Below the pieces are notes generated by a model. The model searched no databases. It had not been told where the DNA came from and saw only the letters and a list, made by a program, of their open reading frames with translations. This document shows positions 19,556 to 28,707 of a DNA stretch of 64,000 nucleotides, piece by piece. Origin of the DNA: Hydrogenophilales bacterium (GTDB taxonomy: Bacteria; Pseudomonadota; Gammaproteobacteria; Burkholderiales; Thiobacillaceae). The translations under genes were made by a program, and so were the position numbers. The stretch's first letter is position 1. Every line of letters begins with the position of its first letter. The DNA is taken from NCBI GenBank assembly GCA_016719465.1, contig JADJYY010000004.1, positions 11,846 to 75,845 of the forward strand, written 5' to 3'.

Positions 19556-20677
19556 TCAGTTCCGCTGCTTGTCCGCGTCCAGCCAGGATCGCAGAAACTC
19601 CGCGATACGCGCGGCGGCGCGGCCGTCCCAGTATTCCGGAATGCGGCCGCGCTTGCCGCCGGTGGCCAGGATATCGGCGAAACATTGCAGGATCTTGTCC
19701 GGCTCGGGCCCGGTGAGGGTGTTGGTGCCCTCGCTCAGGGTGATGGGACGTTCCGTGTTCTCGCGCAGGGTGACGCAGGGCACGCCCAGGGCGGTGGTTT
19801 CCTCCTGCAAACCGCCGGAGTCGGTCAGCACCACCGTGGCATCCCGGGTGAGTCCCAGCATCTCCAGATAGCCCTGGGGCGGCAGCAGGCGGATGCCGGG
19901 CTGAGCGAGCAGGGCGGACAGGCCGAAGCGCTCGGCCGTGGCGCGGGTGCGCGGGTGGATCGGGAACACCACGTCCACCTGGCGGGCAACCTGCCCCAGG
20001 GTCTCCAGCAAGGCCCGAAAGACCTCGGGATTGTCCACGTTGGAAGGCCGGTGCAGGGTGACCACGGCGTAGCCCCTGGCCGGCTTGCCGCCCAGGGTGG
20101 TCGCCGCCGGCACGGCGCGGTCGAGGTGGCCGCGCAGGGTGTCGATCATGACGTTGCCGACGAAATGCACCCGTTCCGGCGCGACGCCTTCCCGTTTCAG
20201 GTTGTCCAGGGCGGCGCGCTCGGTGGTGAACAGCAGGTCGGAGATCTGGTCGGTCAGCACCCGATTGATCTCTTCCGGCATGGCCCGGTCGAAACTGCGC
20301 AGGCCGGCTTCCACGTGGATCACCTTCACGCCCTTCTTGGCCGCCACCAGGGCGCAGGCGATGGTGGAATTGACGTCGCCCACCACCAGCACCGCCCGCG
20401 GCCGCTCCGCGTCCAGCACCGGTTCGAAGGCGCGCATGATCTCGGCGGTCTGCACGGCATGGCTGGCGGAACCCACCTCCAGATTGACGTCCGGCCGGGG
20501 AATGCCGAGCTGCTCGAAGAAGCTGTCGCTCATGGCCGGGTCGTAATGCTGGCCGGTATGCACCAGTTTGGCGGCGATGGGCTGGTCGCGGAACGCCGCC
20601 ATGATGGGGGCGATCTTCATGAAATTGGGGCGCGCGCCCACCACGCAAACGACCTCGCAGGCGGCCTCGGCGGTCAT
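19556..20677 (-). CDS. wecB: UDP-N-acetylglucosamine 2-epimerase (non-hydrolysing)
   Basis: 373 residues. VVGARPNFMKIAPIMAAF, HTGQHYDPAMSD, VIHVEAGLRSFDRAMPEEINR, TLHRPSNVD and LTDSGGLQEE are all signature segments of WecB. The enzyme interconverts UDP-GlcNAc and UDP-ManNAc in the cytoplasm, supplying ManNAc or its derivatives to the exopolysaccharide. It overlaps the upstream ATPase gene by 4 bases. Confidence 0.95.
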   Translation of the reverse strand: MTAEAACEVVCVVGARPNFMKIAPIMAAFRDQPIAAKLVHTGQHYDPAMSDSFFEQLGIPRPDVNLEVGSASHAVQTAEIMRAFEPVLDAERPRAVLVVGDVNSTIACALVAAKKGVKVIHVEAGLRSFDRAMPEEINRVLTDQISDLLFTTERAALDNLKREGVAPERVHFVGNVMIDTLRGHLDRAVPAATTLGGKPARGYAVVTLHRPSNVDNPEVFRALLETLGQVARQVDVVFPIHPRTRATAERFGLSALLAQPGIRLLPPQGYLEMLGLTRDATVVLTDSGGLQEETTALGVPCVTLRENTERPITLSEGTNTLTGPEPDKILQCFADILATGGKRGRIPEYWDGRAAARIAEFLRSWLDADKQRN

Positions 20678-21684
20678 TCGCTTTCCTGGCCGGCGGTGAC
20701 GGTGTAGAGAACCTTGCGAACCAGGGGAATCAGGCGATTGAGGGAACGCTCCATGGCCACCAGGCGTTCATCCAGATTCTCGGGCAGGGCGGACATGGGA
20801 AGCGCCGCCACGGGCTGGGGCGCCAATTGCGGCTCGGTGGACGCGGGGGCATGGACACGCGGCGCCTGGTGGTGGACTTCCTGCTGGAGATCGCCGATCA
20901 CCTCCTGCACGGCGGCGGAATCCAGATGGTTGCGTTCTTCCAGATAGCCGAACAACAACAGGCGATCGCACAGGGTGTTGATGCGCCGGGGCACGCCGCC
21001 GGAGAACTGGTGGATGACGTCGAAGGCGTCCTCGCTGAAGGCGGGATTACCCTGCCAGCCGGCGGTATTGAGACGGTGGACGATGTACTGGATGGTTTCG
21101 TTGCGATCCAGGGGGCCCAGGTGATAGGAGGCGATCACCCGCTGGCGCAGTTGCAGCATCTCCGGGCTCTGGATGGTGTCGCGGAACTCGGGCTGGCCCA
21201 GCAGGAAGCTTTGCAGCAGGGACTTGTCGCCTTCGTGGAAGTTGGACAGCATGCGCAGCTCTTCCACCGCCCGCGGGTTCAGGTTCTGGGCCTCGTCGAC
21301 GATGAGCAGCGGGCGACGGTTCTGCCGCACCGCCAGCCGCAGGTAATCTTCCAGGCTCTTGAGCAGGGCTGACTTGGTGAGCCCCTCCGCCTGCAGGCCG
21401 AAGGACGCGCACACACTGCGCAGGGTGTCGTCGGCATCGAGCTGGGTACTGACCAGTTGGCCGATCAGATAGCTGCCGTTCTCCAGTTTCTTCAGCAGGC
21501 TCTTGACCAGCAGGGTCTTGCCGGCGCCCACGTCGCCGGTAATGACAATGAAGCCCTCGCCCAGGGACAGGCCGTATTCCAGGTAGGCGAAGGCGCGCTT
21601 GTGGCCCTTGCTGGCGAAGAAGAAACGGGGGTCGGGATTGAGCTGGAACGGCTTGTCCCTGAGGTGGTAGAAACTTTCGTACAT
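20674..21684 (-). CDS. XrtA-associated ATPase (GspA/ExeA-like, TIGR03015-like)
   Basis: 336 residues from ATG 21684, which starts on the conserved MYESFYHLRDKPFQLNPDP. Walker A GDVGAGKT is at 50-57 and Walker B LLIVDEAQ at 126-133, in an AAA-type fold of the GspA/ExeA kind. SGGVPRRINTLCDRLLLFGYL is the family C-terminal motif. The last 80 residues are Pro/Ala/Gln-rich and then helical. Related ATPases help assemble secretion or export complexes; the role here is inferred from its fixed place in XrtA loci. Only 2 bp separate it from the outer-membrane barrel gene. Confidence 0.9.
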   Translation of the reverse strand: MYESFYHLRDKPFQLNPDPRFFFASKGHKRAFAYLEYGLSLGEGFIVITGDVGAGKTLLVKSLLKKLENGSYLIGQLVSTQLDADDTLRSVCASFGLQAEGLTKSALLKSLEDYLRLAVRQNRRPLLIVDEAQNLNPRAVEELRMLSNFHEGDKSLLQSFLLGQPEFRDTIQSPEMLQLRQRVIASYHLGPLDRNETIQYIVHRLNTAGWQGNPAFSEDAFDVIHQFSGGVPRRINTLCDRLLLFGYLEERNHLDSAAVQEVIGDLQQEVHHQAPRVHAPASTEPQLAPQPVAALPMSALPENLDERLVAMERSLNRLIPLVRKVLYTVTAGQESE

Positions 21685-21686
21685 CG

Positions 21687-23306
21687 TCAGAAACTCATGT
21701 TGAGGCGCGCCGCCACGGCGTTTTCCTTGTAGCTTTCGCCGGGCTGGTCGGAACTGCGCTGCTGGCGGCGGAAGGCCACGTTGCCGGAAACCTTTGAATC
21801 GAAATTGTGGGTAACGACCAGGCCGAGGTTCCAGAGATCGTCGCCATCGCCGCCGTTGCTGTACTCCTCCTTGGACACGCCGCCCGCCAGGGTAAAGGTG
21901 GTACTGGGGGAGGTCTTCAGGTCCCAGGAGCCCTGCAGGCCATAGGTCTTCTCGTCGTCGCCGCTGGACTGGAACTGTCGCTTGTTGAGATAGGTGCTGA
22001 GCATGAAGGTGCTGCGGCGCCGGGTATAAGTCACCGCGCCGCTGAGTATCTTCGAGGTATAGGTTTCGTCCGACTGGGATTGGTTGATGTTCTGATTCAG
22101 CCCCGGCACGGCGAAACAGCCTGCGGGCGGCACGGGCGAGTTCGAGAAGATAATTTGCCCACCACAATTGTGGGCATACTGGGTTCCGGCGTAATTGAGG
22201 AACTGCTCCTGGGAGTTGGTCAGGTCATCCTGATAATTCAGCGACCAGGTGGACTGGCGGGTCCGGTGACTGAGGTTGAGCCCGTATGATTCGCCGTAGG
22301 AACGCTGGGTGCTCGATGCCTTGATGGAAGTGCGCAGGGTGGGATTCAGGGTAACGCTGCCGCTAATATACTTGTCGTCGTCATCGGCGTTGGAATCGTT
22401 GTAGAACACATCGGCGGAAAAACGGCGGCTGGGCGTGTAGGACACACCGACACCATAGGACTTGTAGTCCTCCTCGTCCTCACCCACACCGGAATAATCG
22501 TTCTTTTCCAGACTGGCCTGGGCGAGCAAGCTGAAATCCTTGCTCAGGACGTAGCGGGCATTGATAGCGGCGCGATCGTCACTGGAGTCGTCCGAGTCGC
22601 TGTTGTTGGTGTCCGACCTATCGTAACTGGCGCTCCAGGTCAGGGGGTAGTACAGGTTGCCGCTGACCGCGCTGAGACGGTAGCGGGTGGTCTTACCATC
22701 GGAGGTCTGCGAATCACTGGCGATCACGTCATCGTAGGTCACCCGCGCCTCCACGGTGGCGAAGGAGCCCAGACGGCGCTTGAGGTAAGGGCTGATGGAG
22801 TAGGCACCCACCTGGGAGGTGTTGTTGATGCCGGAGATGCCAACCTGGCCGCCACCGCCCACACCGCCGCCGACGCCACCCACCCCGCCGACGCCCACCA
22901 CACCCGTGTCCCCGGTGCTGGCCCCCTCCCTCAACTGCTGGGAGATGCGCGCGGTGGCGTCCACGTAGAACCAGTCTTGCACTAGTTCCGCGAAGGCCTT
23001 GCCGTCCAGGCCATGGTAGATGTCGTTGCGGCTGGAATCGCTGGCGTAGATCAGGCCGGTCATACGGTAGTCCGCATGGACCTTCACGCGACCACCATCG
23101 CGCTGAACGGAGATTCCCGGCGTGATCTCGGTGATCCAGTCCGACTTGGCCTGACTGCTGCTGACCAGATCGGGGTTGTCCGAATACACCTCTGACAGCG
23201 TGATCCTCGGCGTGATCCTCCAGTCGCTCGCCCATGTCAGGGCGGGCACAAGCAGGGCCAGGGCGAGGAAGCACCTACTGCTTTTGCTGCTGGCCGTACT
23301 CGCCAT
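21687..23306 (-). CDS. Outer-membrane beta-barrel protein of the XrtA system (TIGR03016-like)
   Basis: About 539 residues from ATG 23306. A signal peptide (CFLALALLVPALTWA) is followed by alternating polar/hydrophobic strands rich in Tyr, Ser and Asp, ending in Phe as outer-membrane barrels do. DWRITPRITLSEVYSDNPDL is the usual start of the mature protein. A Gly/Val-rich insert (about residues 133-155, repeats of GVGGVGG) is followed by long acidic loops. It is thought to take part in polysaccharide export or surface anchoring. The start lies inside the end of the tyrosine-kinase gene; in-frame ATGs at 23315 and 23333 are also possible. Confidence 0.88.
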   Translation of the reverse strand: MASTASSKSSRCFLALALLVPALTWASDWRITPRITLSEVYSDNPDLVSSSQAKSDWITEITPGISVQRDGGRVKVHADYRMTGLIYASDSSRNDIYHGLDGKAFAELVQDWFYVDATARISQQLREGASTGDTGVVGVGGVGGVGGGVGGGGQVGISGINNTSQVGAYSISPYLKRRLGSFATVEARVTYDDVIASDSQTSDGKTTRYRLSAVSGNLYYPLTWSASYDRSDTNNSDSDDSSDDRAAINARYVLSKDFSLLAQASLEKNDYSGVGEDEEDYKSYGVGVSYTPSRRFSADVFYNDSNADDDDKYISGSVTLNPTLRTSIKASSTQRSYGESYGLNLSHRTRQSTWSLNYQDDLTNSQEQFLNYAGTQYAHNCGGQIIFSNSPVPPAGCFAVPGLNQNINQSQSDETYTSKILSGAVTYTRRRSTFMLSTYLNKRQFQSSGDDEKTYGLQGSWDLKTSPSTTFTLAGGVSKEEYSNGGDGDDLWNLGLVVTHNFDSKVSGNVAFRRQQRSSDQPGESYKENAVAARLNMSF

Positions 23307-24273
23307 AACCACCATACCCATAACCGTATCCATAGCCGTAGTAATCCATGCCGCCGCCGCGCGACGGCGCCTTGTTCAGCACGATTCCTACGTGTTCGCA
23401 ATCCGTCAAATGGGACAAGGCATCCTTGACCGCTTCCTGGGGGGTGCGCGACGCCTCCACCACGAACACGATCTGGCCCATGTAGGACGCCAAGACTGTC
23501 GCCTCGCTGGTAGCCAGCAAGGGTGGGCAGTCGAAAATGATGATCCGGTCGTGATAACGGGTGGCGATGTCCTTCACGAAGTCCCGCATCGCCGAACTCG
23601 CCAGCAGCTCCGTGGCATGGGCGAAACTTCGCCCCGCGGGCAGCACGGTAAGCTTGGCGATATCCGTCTTGATCAGGACATCGGAAAGCTCCAGCTTGGG
23701 GTCCCGCAACACGTCAAGCAGTCCCTGGTCGGAATCCAGCCCCAGGTAGCGGGGAATGGAGGACTTGGCCACGTCCGCGTCCACCAGCAATACCGTGGTT
23801 TCCAGTTCGGTGGCCATGCTGATGGCCAGGTTGATCGCGGTGAACGATTTGCCTTCGCCGGGGACGGAACTGGTGACCATGATCAGGTTGCCATTGGGGA
23901 CCGGCGGATTGCCGCCGTGCCCCAGGGCGTTGGTGATCAGGGGGCGCTTGATCAACCGGTATTCCTCGGCGATCTTGCTGCGGCCGGCATCCGGCGTCAG
24001 GGCACCCATCAGCCGCAGCTTGGCCAGATCCACGGAGCCCCGCTGGCTGCCGATGACCGTCGCCGGACCGTCATCATCTTCATCCAGGGCGGGATACGCG
24101 GGCTGCCGCGCCTGGGCGGCGGGCTCGACGAAGGACGCTTCGGCGCGTTCGATGGCGGCCTCGATCAAGCGACCGCTCTCCTCCCGGGAAGCCGGCGATC
24201 GATTGGCATGGATGGTGGTGGCGGGGTTGTCCGGCTGGCCCAGTTTGCCCGCGGCACGTTCGATGATGCTCAT
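23275..24273 (-). CDS. XrtA-associated tyrosine autokinase (CpsD/BY-kinase)
   Basis: 332 residues. The BY-kinase core has Walker A SSVPGEGKS (135-143), Walker A' VLLVDAD (161-167) and Walker B IIIFDCPP (244-251). The tail (311-326) is an alternating Tyr-Gly cluster, the usual autophosphorylation site. The N-terminal 100 residues are an unstructured, acidic extension. It works with the Wzz-like protein encoded directly upstream to control chain length and export at the inner membrane. The Tyr-rich tail is read in one frame while the start of the barrel gene lies in another. Confidence 0.93.
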   Translation of the reverse strand: MSIIERAAGKLGQPDNPATTIHANRSPASREESGRLIEAAIERAEASFVEPAAQARQPAYPALDEDDDGPATVIGSQRGSVDLAKLRLMGALTPDAGRSKIAEEYRLIKRPLITNALGHGGNPPVPNGNLIMVTSSVPGEGKSFTAINLAISMATELETTVLLVDADVAKSSIPRYLGLDSDQGLLDVLRDPKLELSDVLIKTDIAKLTVLPAGRSFAHATELLASSAMRDFVKDIATRYHDRIIIFDCPPLLATSEATVLASYMGQIVFVVEASRTPQEAVKDALSHLTDCEHVGIVLNKAPSRGGGMDYYGYGYGYGYGGYGEYGQQQKQ

Positions 24274-24287
24274 GTCAGCTCCTTTGC

Positions 24288-25850
24288 CTACGCCGCCGGG
24301 GAGAGAGCGAGGTAATAGATCAACTGGGCGACCAACGCCAGACCCAGCGCCACGCCGCCCGCGATGAACATGAGGTTGCCGCGGCGGGCCTGTCGACGTC
24401 TCTGCTCCGTCTCGATCATCGTCACCATGCCCAGCAGGGGCACGCCGGTCAGATCCCGGAGTTGGCGCCGACTATCCACGGTGGGGCGCATCAGACCGAG
24501 CAGCAAGGCCACCACCAACCCCGCGCCGATGCCGCCCAGCGGCACCGCGGTAACCAGCAACGGCCGGTTTGGCCAGGCCGGCTCGTTGGGCACCCGTGGC
24601 GGATCCACCACGCGGAAATCCACCACGTCGGTCTTGCTCTCGACTTCTCCGGATAGCGCCGCCGTTTCCCGGCGCGCGACCATTTCTCGATATTTTTGCT
24701 GGTAAATTCCCAAGTCACGCGTGAGCTGGGTGTATTCAGACTCGATCTGGGGAATGCGATCCACCGCGCGGTAAAGGTCGGCGCCCTTCTTTTCCATCTG
24801 CTTCACCCGCGCCTGGAGGGAAGCCATGTTGGCGTCCGCCTGGGCGATGGCGATGGTCAATTGCTGATACACCGGGTTCTGGGCTTTCACGGCGCTCGAC
24901 GACTGCCCCTGGACCTCCGCCTTGAAGGCGTCCTGCTCCTGCTTTTTCTGCTCCTGCAGGCGAGCGATCAACTGCTTGGTGCGGGTGATGTCCGGGTGGG
25001 CATCGGTATAGCGCAGGCGCAGGTTGTCCAATTGGGTCTGCAGGGCGCCGATGCGCCCATCCAGGGCCGAAGAGGTCGCCGTCACTGGCGCCGGCGAGTG
25101 TCCCGGGGCAACCAGAATTGCCTCCTGATCCTCGAGTTGCCGTTGCAACTGCTTCTTGCGGTTGGCCGCCTCGTCGAGATCCAGCTTGGCCTGTTCCAGG
25201 GCCTGGTTAACCTGGCTCAGCTTGGAATAGTAGTCGCCCCCCTGGCCCGGCATCGTGCCCACATTGCGGCGCTTGAACTCCTCGACTTCCTTTTCTTTTT
25301 CGAGCAGTCTGGCCTCATAGGTTTTCAGCTGGTCTTCGATGAACTTCTGGGTATTGGAAATATCCTTGCGCGCCCCACCCAGGCTGCTTTCGGTAAAGAT
25401 GGTCAGCAAGGCCTGCACTACCCGTTTGGCCAGATCCGGATTGGCGTGCTGGTAGGCGATCGTGTAGAGGTTCTCCCGGTTGGTTCCCGACAGCTTGATC
25501 TCCGCCGCCAGTCGTCTGTAAAGATCCTCCTGCTGCTGGGGCGTCTTGGCGCGCAGATCCAGGTCGGTCATGCGCGCCACCTTTTCCAGATTGGGGCGGC
25601 TCGTCAGCGTGCGGGTCATCATGGCCACCTGCTGCTCGAAGTTCGGCGGAACCGCCAAACCGGCCATCAAGGGGCGCAGCAGCGATTGGGTATCCACGTA
25701 GACGCGAGCCTGGGCCTGGTAACGGTTCTCGAGCAGATAGACCCAGACCCAGCCGACCACCGCGATCATCCATGCGGTGATGAGCACGACCCAACGCCTG
25801 CGCCACACCGCCAGGGCATAGCCCATGACCTGATCGAACGATTCATTCAT
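24288..25850 (-). CDS. XrtA-system polysaccharide co-polymerase (Wzz/GumC-like)
   Basis: 520 residues. An N-terminal membrane span (about 22-41, VLITAWMIAVVGWVWVYLL) follows a short cytoplasmic tail. A long periplasmic part with coiled coils (about 165-410) comes next, then the Pro-rich RVPNEPAWPNRPLLV motif before a second span near 435-455, and a third hydrophobic segment at the C-terminus. This is the PCP-2a pattern. It sets polymer length and contacts the kinase gene product encoded 14 bp downstream. Confidence 0.92.
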   Translation of the reverse strand: MNESFDQVMGYALAVWRRRWVVLITAWMIAVVGWVWVYLLENRYQAQARVYVDTQSLLRPLMAGLAVPPNFEQQVAMMTRTLTSRPNLEKVARMTDLDLRAKTPQQQEDLYRRLAAEIKLSGTNRENLYTIAYQHANPDLAKRVVQALLTIFTESSLGGARKDISNTQKFIEDQLKTYEARLLEKEKEVEEFKRRNVGTMPGQGGDYYSKLSQVNQALEQAKLDLDEAANRKKQLQRQLEDQEAILVAPGHSPAPVTATSSALDGRIGALQTQLDNLRLRYTDAHPDITRTKQLIARLQEQKKQEQDAFKAEVQGQSSSAVKAQNPVYQQLTIAIAQADANMASLQARVKQMEKKGADLYRAVDRIPQIESEYTQLTRDLGIYQQKYREMVARRETAALSGEVESKTDVVDFRVVDPPRVPNEPAWPNRPLLVTAVPLGGIGAGLVVALLLGLMRPTVDSRRQLRDLTGVPLLGMVTMIETEQRRRQARRGNLMFIAGGVALGLALVAQLIYYLALSPAA

Positions 25851-25893
25851 CCCGGAAATCTCCAGACAGGAAGCGCGGCCGTGTCCACAAGGC

Positions 25894-26526
25894 TCAGAAC
25901 CAGCTTTCCGGGATGATCAGCACATCGCCGGGCAGGATGTCCACGTTGGCGGACACGTCGCCGTCCTTCAACAGATCTTCCAGCCTGACACCGTATTGCT
26001 GCGGCTTGCCATCCACCACCCGCAAGATACTGGCGCGATTGCCGTCGGCGAAATCGGTGATGCCGCCCACGGTGATCATCAGGTCGACCAGGGACATGTG
26101 TTCCCGATAGCTCAGGGACTGGGGCTTGGCCGCCTCGCCCAGGACGCGGATCTGCTGGTCGTAGGGGCCGATGCCGCCGCCCACCGTGACGGTGACCACG
26201 GGATCCTGGATGTACTTGGCAAGGATCTTTTCGATTTCCCGGGCCAGCTGGGTGGGCGTCCTGCCGCTGGCCTGCAGGTCCTCGGCCAGGTTCATGGTGA
26301 CCTTGCCGTCAGGTCGGATGGGGAAGGAGCCGGTAACCTCCGGGTTGCCCCACACGAACACGTTGATCGAATCCCCGGGGCCGAGTATGTAGAGCCATTC
26401 CGAAGCATCGGCCGCCTTGTAGGGCACGGTGGGCGTCGCCTTGGCCGGGGCCGGGGGATACAGGGGTTCGCTGGCACAGCCGGTCAATAGCCCTGCCAGA
26501 ACACAGGGCAACACATAGCGTTTCAT
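25894..26526 (-). CDS. XrtA-system polysaccharide export lipoprotein (Wza/EpsE-like)
   Basis: 210 residues from ATG 26526, selected because it begins a lipoprotein signal (LLTGC, lipidated Cys17) while the upstream frame codes no signal. YILGPGDSINVFVWGNPEVTG starts the polysaccharide export domain. PYDQQIRVLGEAAKPQSLSY begins the SLBB-like repeat, and LPGDVLIIPESWF ends it. It would form the outer-membrane/periplasmic export channel. It is the first gene of the leftward operon. The region upstream (26527-26669) contains a GCATAAT stretch that could be a -10 element, but I cannot define a full promoter. Confidence 0.92.
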   Translation of the reverse strand: MKRYVLPCVLAGLLTGCASEPLYPPAPAKATPTVPYKAADASEWLYILGPGDSINVFVWGNPEVTGSFPIRPDGKVTMNLAEDLQASGRTPTQLAREIEKILAKYIQDPVVTVTVGGGIGPYDQQIRVLGEAAKPQSLSYREHMSLVDLMITVGGITDFADGNRASILRVVDGKPQQYGVRLEDLLKDGDVSANVDILPGDVLIIPESWF

Positions 26527-26669
26527 TCGGATTCTCCCACTACAGGTCAAGAAAGCGCGGTGGATTATGCCACAGGCCCATTGTCGGCATTTTTCGTTGG
26601 AACTTGAGGGCGCGGGCGGCCCCGGAGCGAGCAGGCGCGGGCACCATCCCGCCCTGGCCCGGAAGGGGC

Positions 26670-26924
26670 TCAATCCAGCCAGCGCACCAGGTAGTAGAGG
26701 CGGAATCCCTCCGAGGATCGGGAGGGTCCGCTGGCCACGGCCGCGTGGAAGCCTTGCTCCGGCCGCGCCGCCGCGCGGGCCTCCGCCTCCGACGCGCAGA
26801 CCCGCACGCAGCCTTCGGGGAAACGCTTTCTGCCGCGACCCTTGGGCGCATAGACGACCACATTGCCCGTGCTCACGACCGACCCCTCGGAATCGGATAT
26901 CAGGCTGGCGATGGCCTCGGCCAT
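26670..26924 (-). CDS. Small hypothetical protein
   Basis: 84 residues, soluble, with no signal peptide or cysteine cluster motif. It starts at ATG 26924, overlapping the stop of the upstream 96-residue gene as ATGA, so the two are translationally coupled. Codon usage matches the surroundings, which supports real coding. The C-terminus SEGFRLYYLVRWLD is the most regular part. I do not recognise a family and assign no function. Confidence 0.6.
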   Translation of the reverse strand: MAEAIASLISDSEGSVVSTGNVVVYAPKGRGRKRFPEGCVRVCASEAEARAAARPEQGFHAAVASGPSRSSEGFRLYYLVRWLD

Positions 26925-27214
26925 CAGTTCAGCTTCTTGCCCGGGGGCACGAACCGCATGGCCTGGGTCGTCGCGGGCTCGTCCGCGTAGCCGGGCCGCT
27001 CATCGCGGGACAGGCCGAGGGCCTCCGCGAGCTCGGCCTCGCGGGCGGAAATCAATCCCAGGCACATGCGGATGTTTTCCACGGTATCGGGGGAGAAGGG
27101 ACTGGGCACCCCGTCCCGGGGCGCCACATCGCGCACGATGGAAGTCAGCGTCTTGCGCATCGCCCGCAAGATCTGCTGCTCCTTGGATAGTTCGGTTTCG
27201 TTGGTCATCATCAC
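26924..27214 (-). CDS. Small hypothetical protein, coupled to downstream gene
   Basis: 96 residues (start could also be one of the next two Met codons in the MMM run). Mostly helical and charged, with a central FSPDTVENIRMCLGLISAREAELAEALGL region and a disordered C-terminus. No known domain is recognisable to me. It is the first gene of a two-gene unit transcribed away from mlaA. Confidence 0.6.
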   Translation of the reverse strand: MMMTNETELSKEQQILRAMRKTLTSIVRDVAPRDGVPSPFSPDTVENIRMCLGLISAREAELAEALGLSRDERPGYADEPATTQAMRFVPPGKKLN

Positions 27215-27388
27215 GTCCGGTCGGGGAAATTCAGGGCATTGTCCCCACCCCCCGCCCGCGCGGTCAACCTCGGGCGAAGCAGGGGAAATGGCCGCCCGGC
27301 CTTCCCGCCCATGCCTATGCCTTGGGCGAGCCTCTCAAGTAAACTGGCCGCCCGCCGATAAAAACATACCCATTTACGAGCTGGCATC

Positions 27389-28081
27389 ATGGACTTGAAG
27401 CCCACACTCCCCGTGATCATGGCGCTGGCATTGACCGGCTGCGCCGCCAATGGCGACCCGCGCGATCCCCTGGAGCCCATGAACCGCGCAATCCATAGCT
27501 TCAACGAAGGTTTCGACAGGTATCTGCTGCGACCCGTGGCCGAAGGCTACGACGCGGTCATGCCGACCTTCGCCCAGACCAGCGTGCGCAATTTCTTCGC
27601 CAACCTGGACGACGTCACGGTGGTGGCCAACGACATCCTGCAGCTCAAGCTGGAACAGGGTGCCCGGGATTTCATGCGGCTCGCCTTCAATTCCACCTTC
27701 GGGATGTTCGGACTGCTGGACGTGGCGGGTGAAATGGGCCTGAAAAAGAACAACGAGGATTTTGGCCAGACCCTGGGCCGCTGGGGCGTCGGCACCGGGC
27801 CCTATCTGGTATTGCCCATCATGGGACCGAGCGATATCCGCGATACCGCCGGCTTCATGGTGGATTCCAGCTACACCGACCTGGTGCGCAACCACGACGA
27901 CGTCTCCACCCGCAATCCCGTCCTCGCCCTGCGCCTGATCAGCCGCCGCGCCGATCTGCTGGATGCCAAGCGCGCCATGGATGCCGCCGCCCTCGACGGC
28001 TACGAATTCAGCCGTGATCTCTATCTGGAACGCCGCAGGGGCCTGGTCCACGACGGCAAGCCGCCCCTCGACGAGGAATGA
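27389..28081 (+). CDS. mlaA: MlaA (VacJ) outer-membrane lipoprotein
   Basis: 230 residues with lipoprotein signal LALTGC (Cys18). DPLEPMNRAIHSFNEGFDRY, VRNFFANLDDV, and a FGQTLGRWGVGTGPYLVLP motif are hallmark MlaA segments. The protein works with OmpC-type porins and the Mla system to remove misplaced phospholipids from the outer leaflet of the outer membrane. Other mla genes are not in the window. Its stop overlaps the greB start (ATGA). Confidence 0.95.
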   Translation: MDLKPTLPVIMALALTGCAANGDPRDPLEPMNRAIHSFNEGFDRYLLRPVAEGYDAVMPTFAQTSVRNFFANLDDVTVVANDILQLKLEQGARDFMRLAFNSTFGMFGLLDVAGEMGLKKNNEDFGQTLGRWGVGTGPYLVLPIMGPSDIRDTAGFMVDSSYTDLVRNHDDVSTRNPVLALRLISRRADLLDAKRAMDAAALDGYEFSRDLYLERRRGLVHDGKPPLDEE

Positions 28082-28632
28082 ACAAGGCCTTCATCCGCGA
28101 AGACGCGCCGGAGGACGAGGAAGACCCCGAACTCCCCGCCCTGCCGGCCGGCACGAAGAACTACATGACCCCCGCGGGTCATGCCCGCATGCAGGCCGAG
28201 CTGGCGCGCCTGGTCAGGGTGGAACGTCCGGAAGTGGTGAACATCGTATCCTGGGCCGCCGGCAACGGCGACCGCTCGGAAAACGGCGACTACATCTACG
28301 GCAAGAAACGGCTGCGGGAAATCGACCGGCGCATCCGCTTCCTCAGCAAGCGCCTGGAAAACGCCCTGGTGGTGGATCCCCGCGAGCAGCGCAACACCGA
28401 TGCCGTGTTCTTCGGCGCCACCATCACCCTGCTGGACGAGGCCGGCGAGGAAATCCGCTACAGCATCGTCGGCCTGGATGAAGCCGATCCCGGCCGCAAC
28501 CGGATCTCCTGGATATCTCCCCTGGCCCGCGCCTTGCTGAAGGCAAAGGCGGGCGACAGCGTCCGTTTCCAGGCCCCCGGCGGGACGCGGGAACTGGAAA
28601 TCGTGGCCATCGACTACCTGGACCTGGACTGA
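28078..28632 (+). CDS. greB: Transcript cleavage factor GreB
   Basis: 184 residues. A short acidic N-terminal extension precedes the Gre coiled coil (YMTPAGHARMQAELARL), which carries GDRSENGDYIYGKKRLREIDRR, the characteristic GreB segment with the acidic tip. The C-terminal FKBP-like domain ends the protein. GreB rescues backtracked RNA polymerase by stimulating cleavage of the nascent RNA 3' end. It overlaps mlaA by 4 bases. Confidence 0.95.
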   Translation: MNKAFIREDAPEDEEDPELPALPAGTKNYMTPAGHARMQAELARLVRVERPEVVNIVSWAAGNGDRSENGDYIYGKKRLREIDRRIRFLSKRLENALVVDPREQRNTDAVFFGATITLLDEAGEEIRYSIVGLDEADPGRNRISWISPLARALLKAKAGDSVRFQAPGGTRELEIVAIDYLDLD

Positions 28633-28707
28633 ACCCGGTGTCGAAGCCGCACCCCGCCAGGGACATGCTTCCGCTATGATGAATCACCCCAACCCGAGGC
28701 ACAGCCC

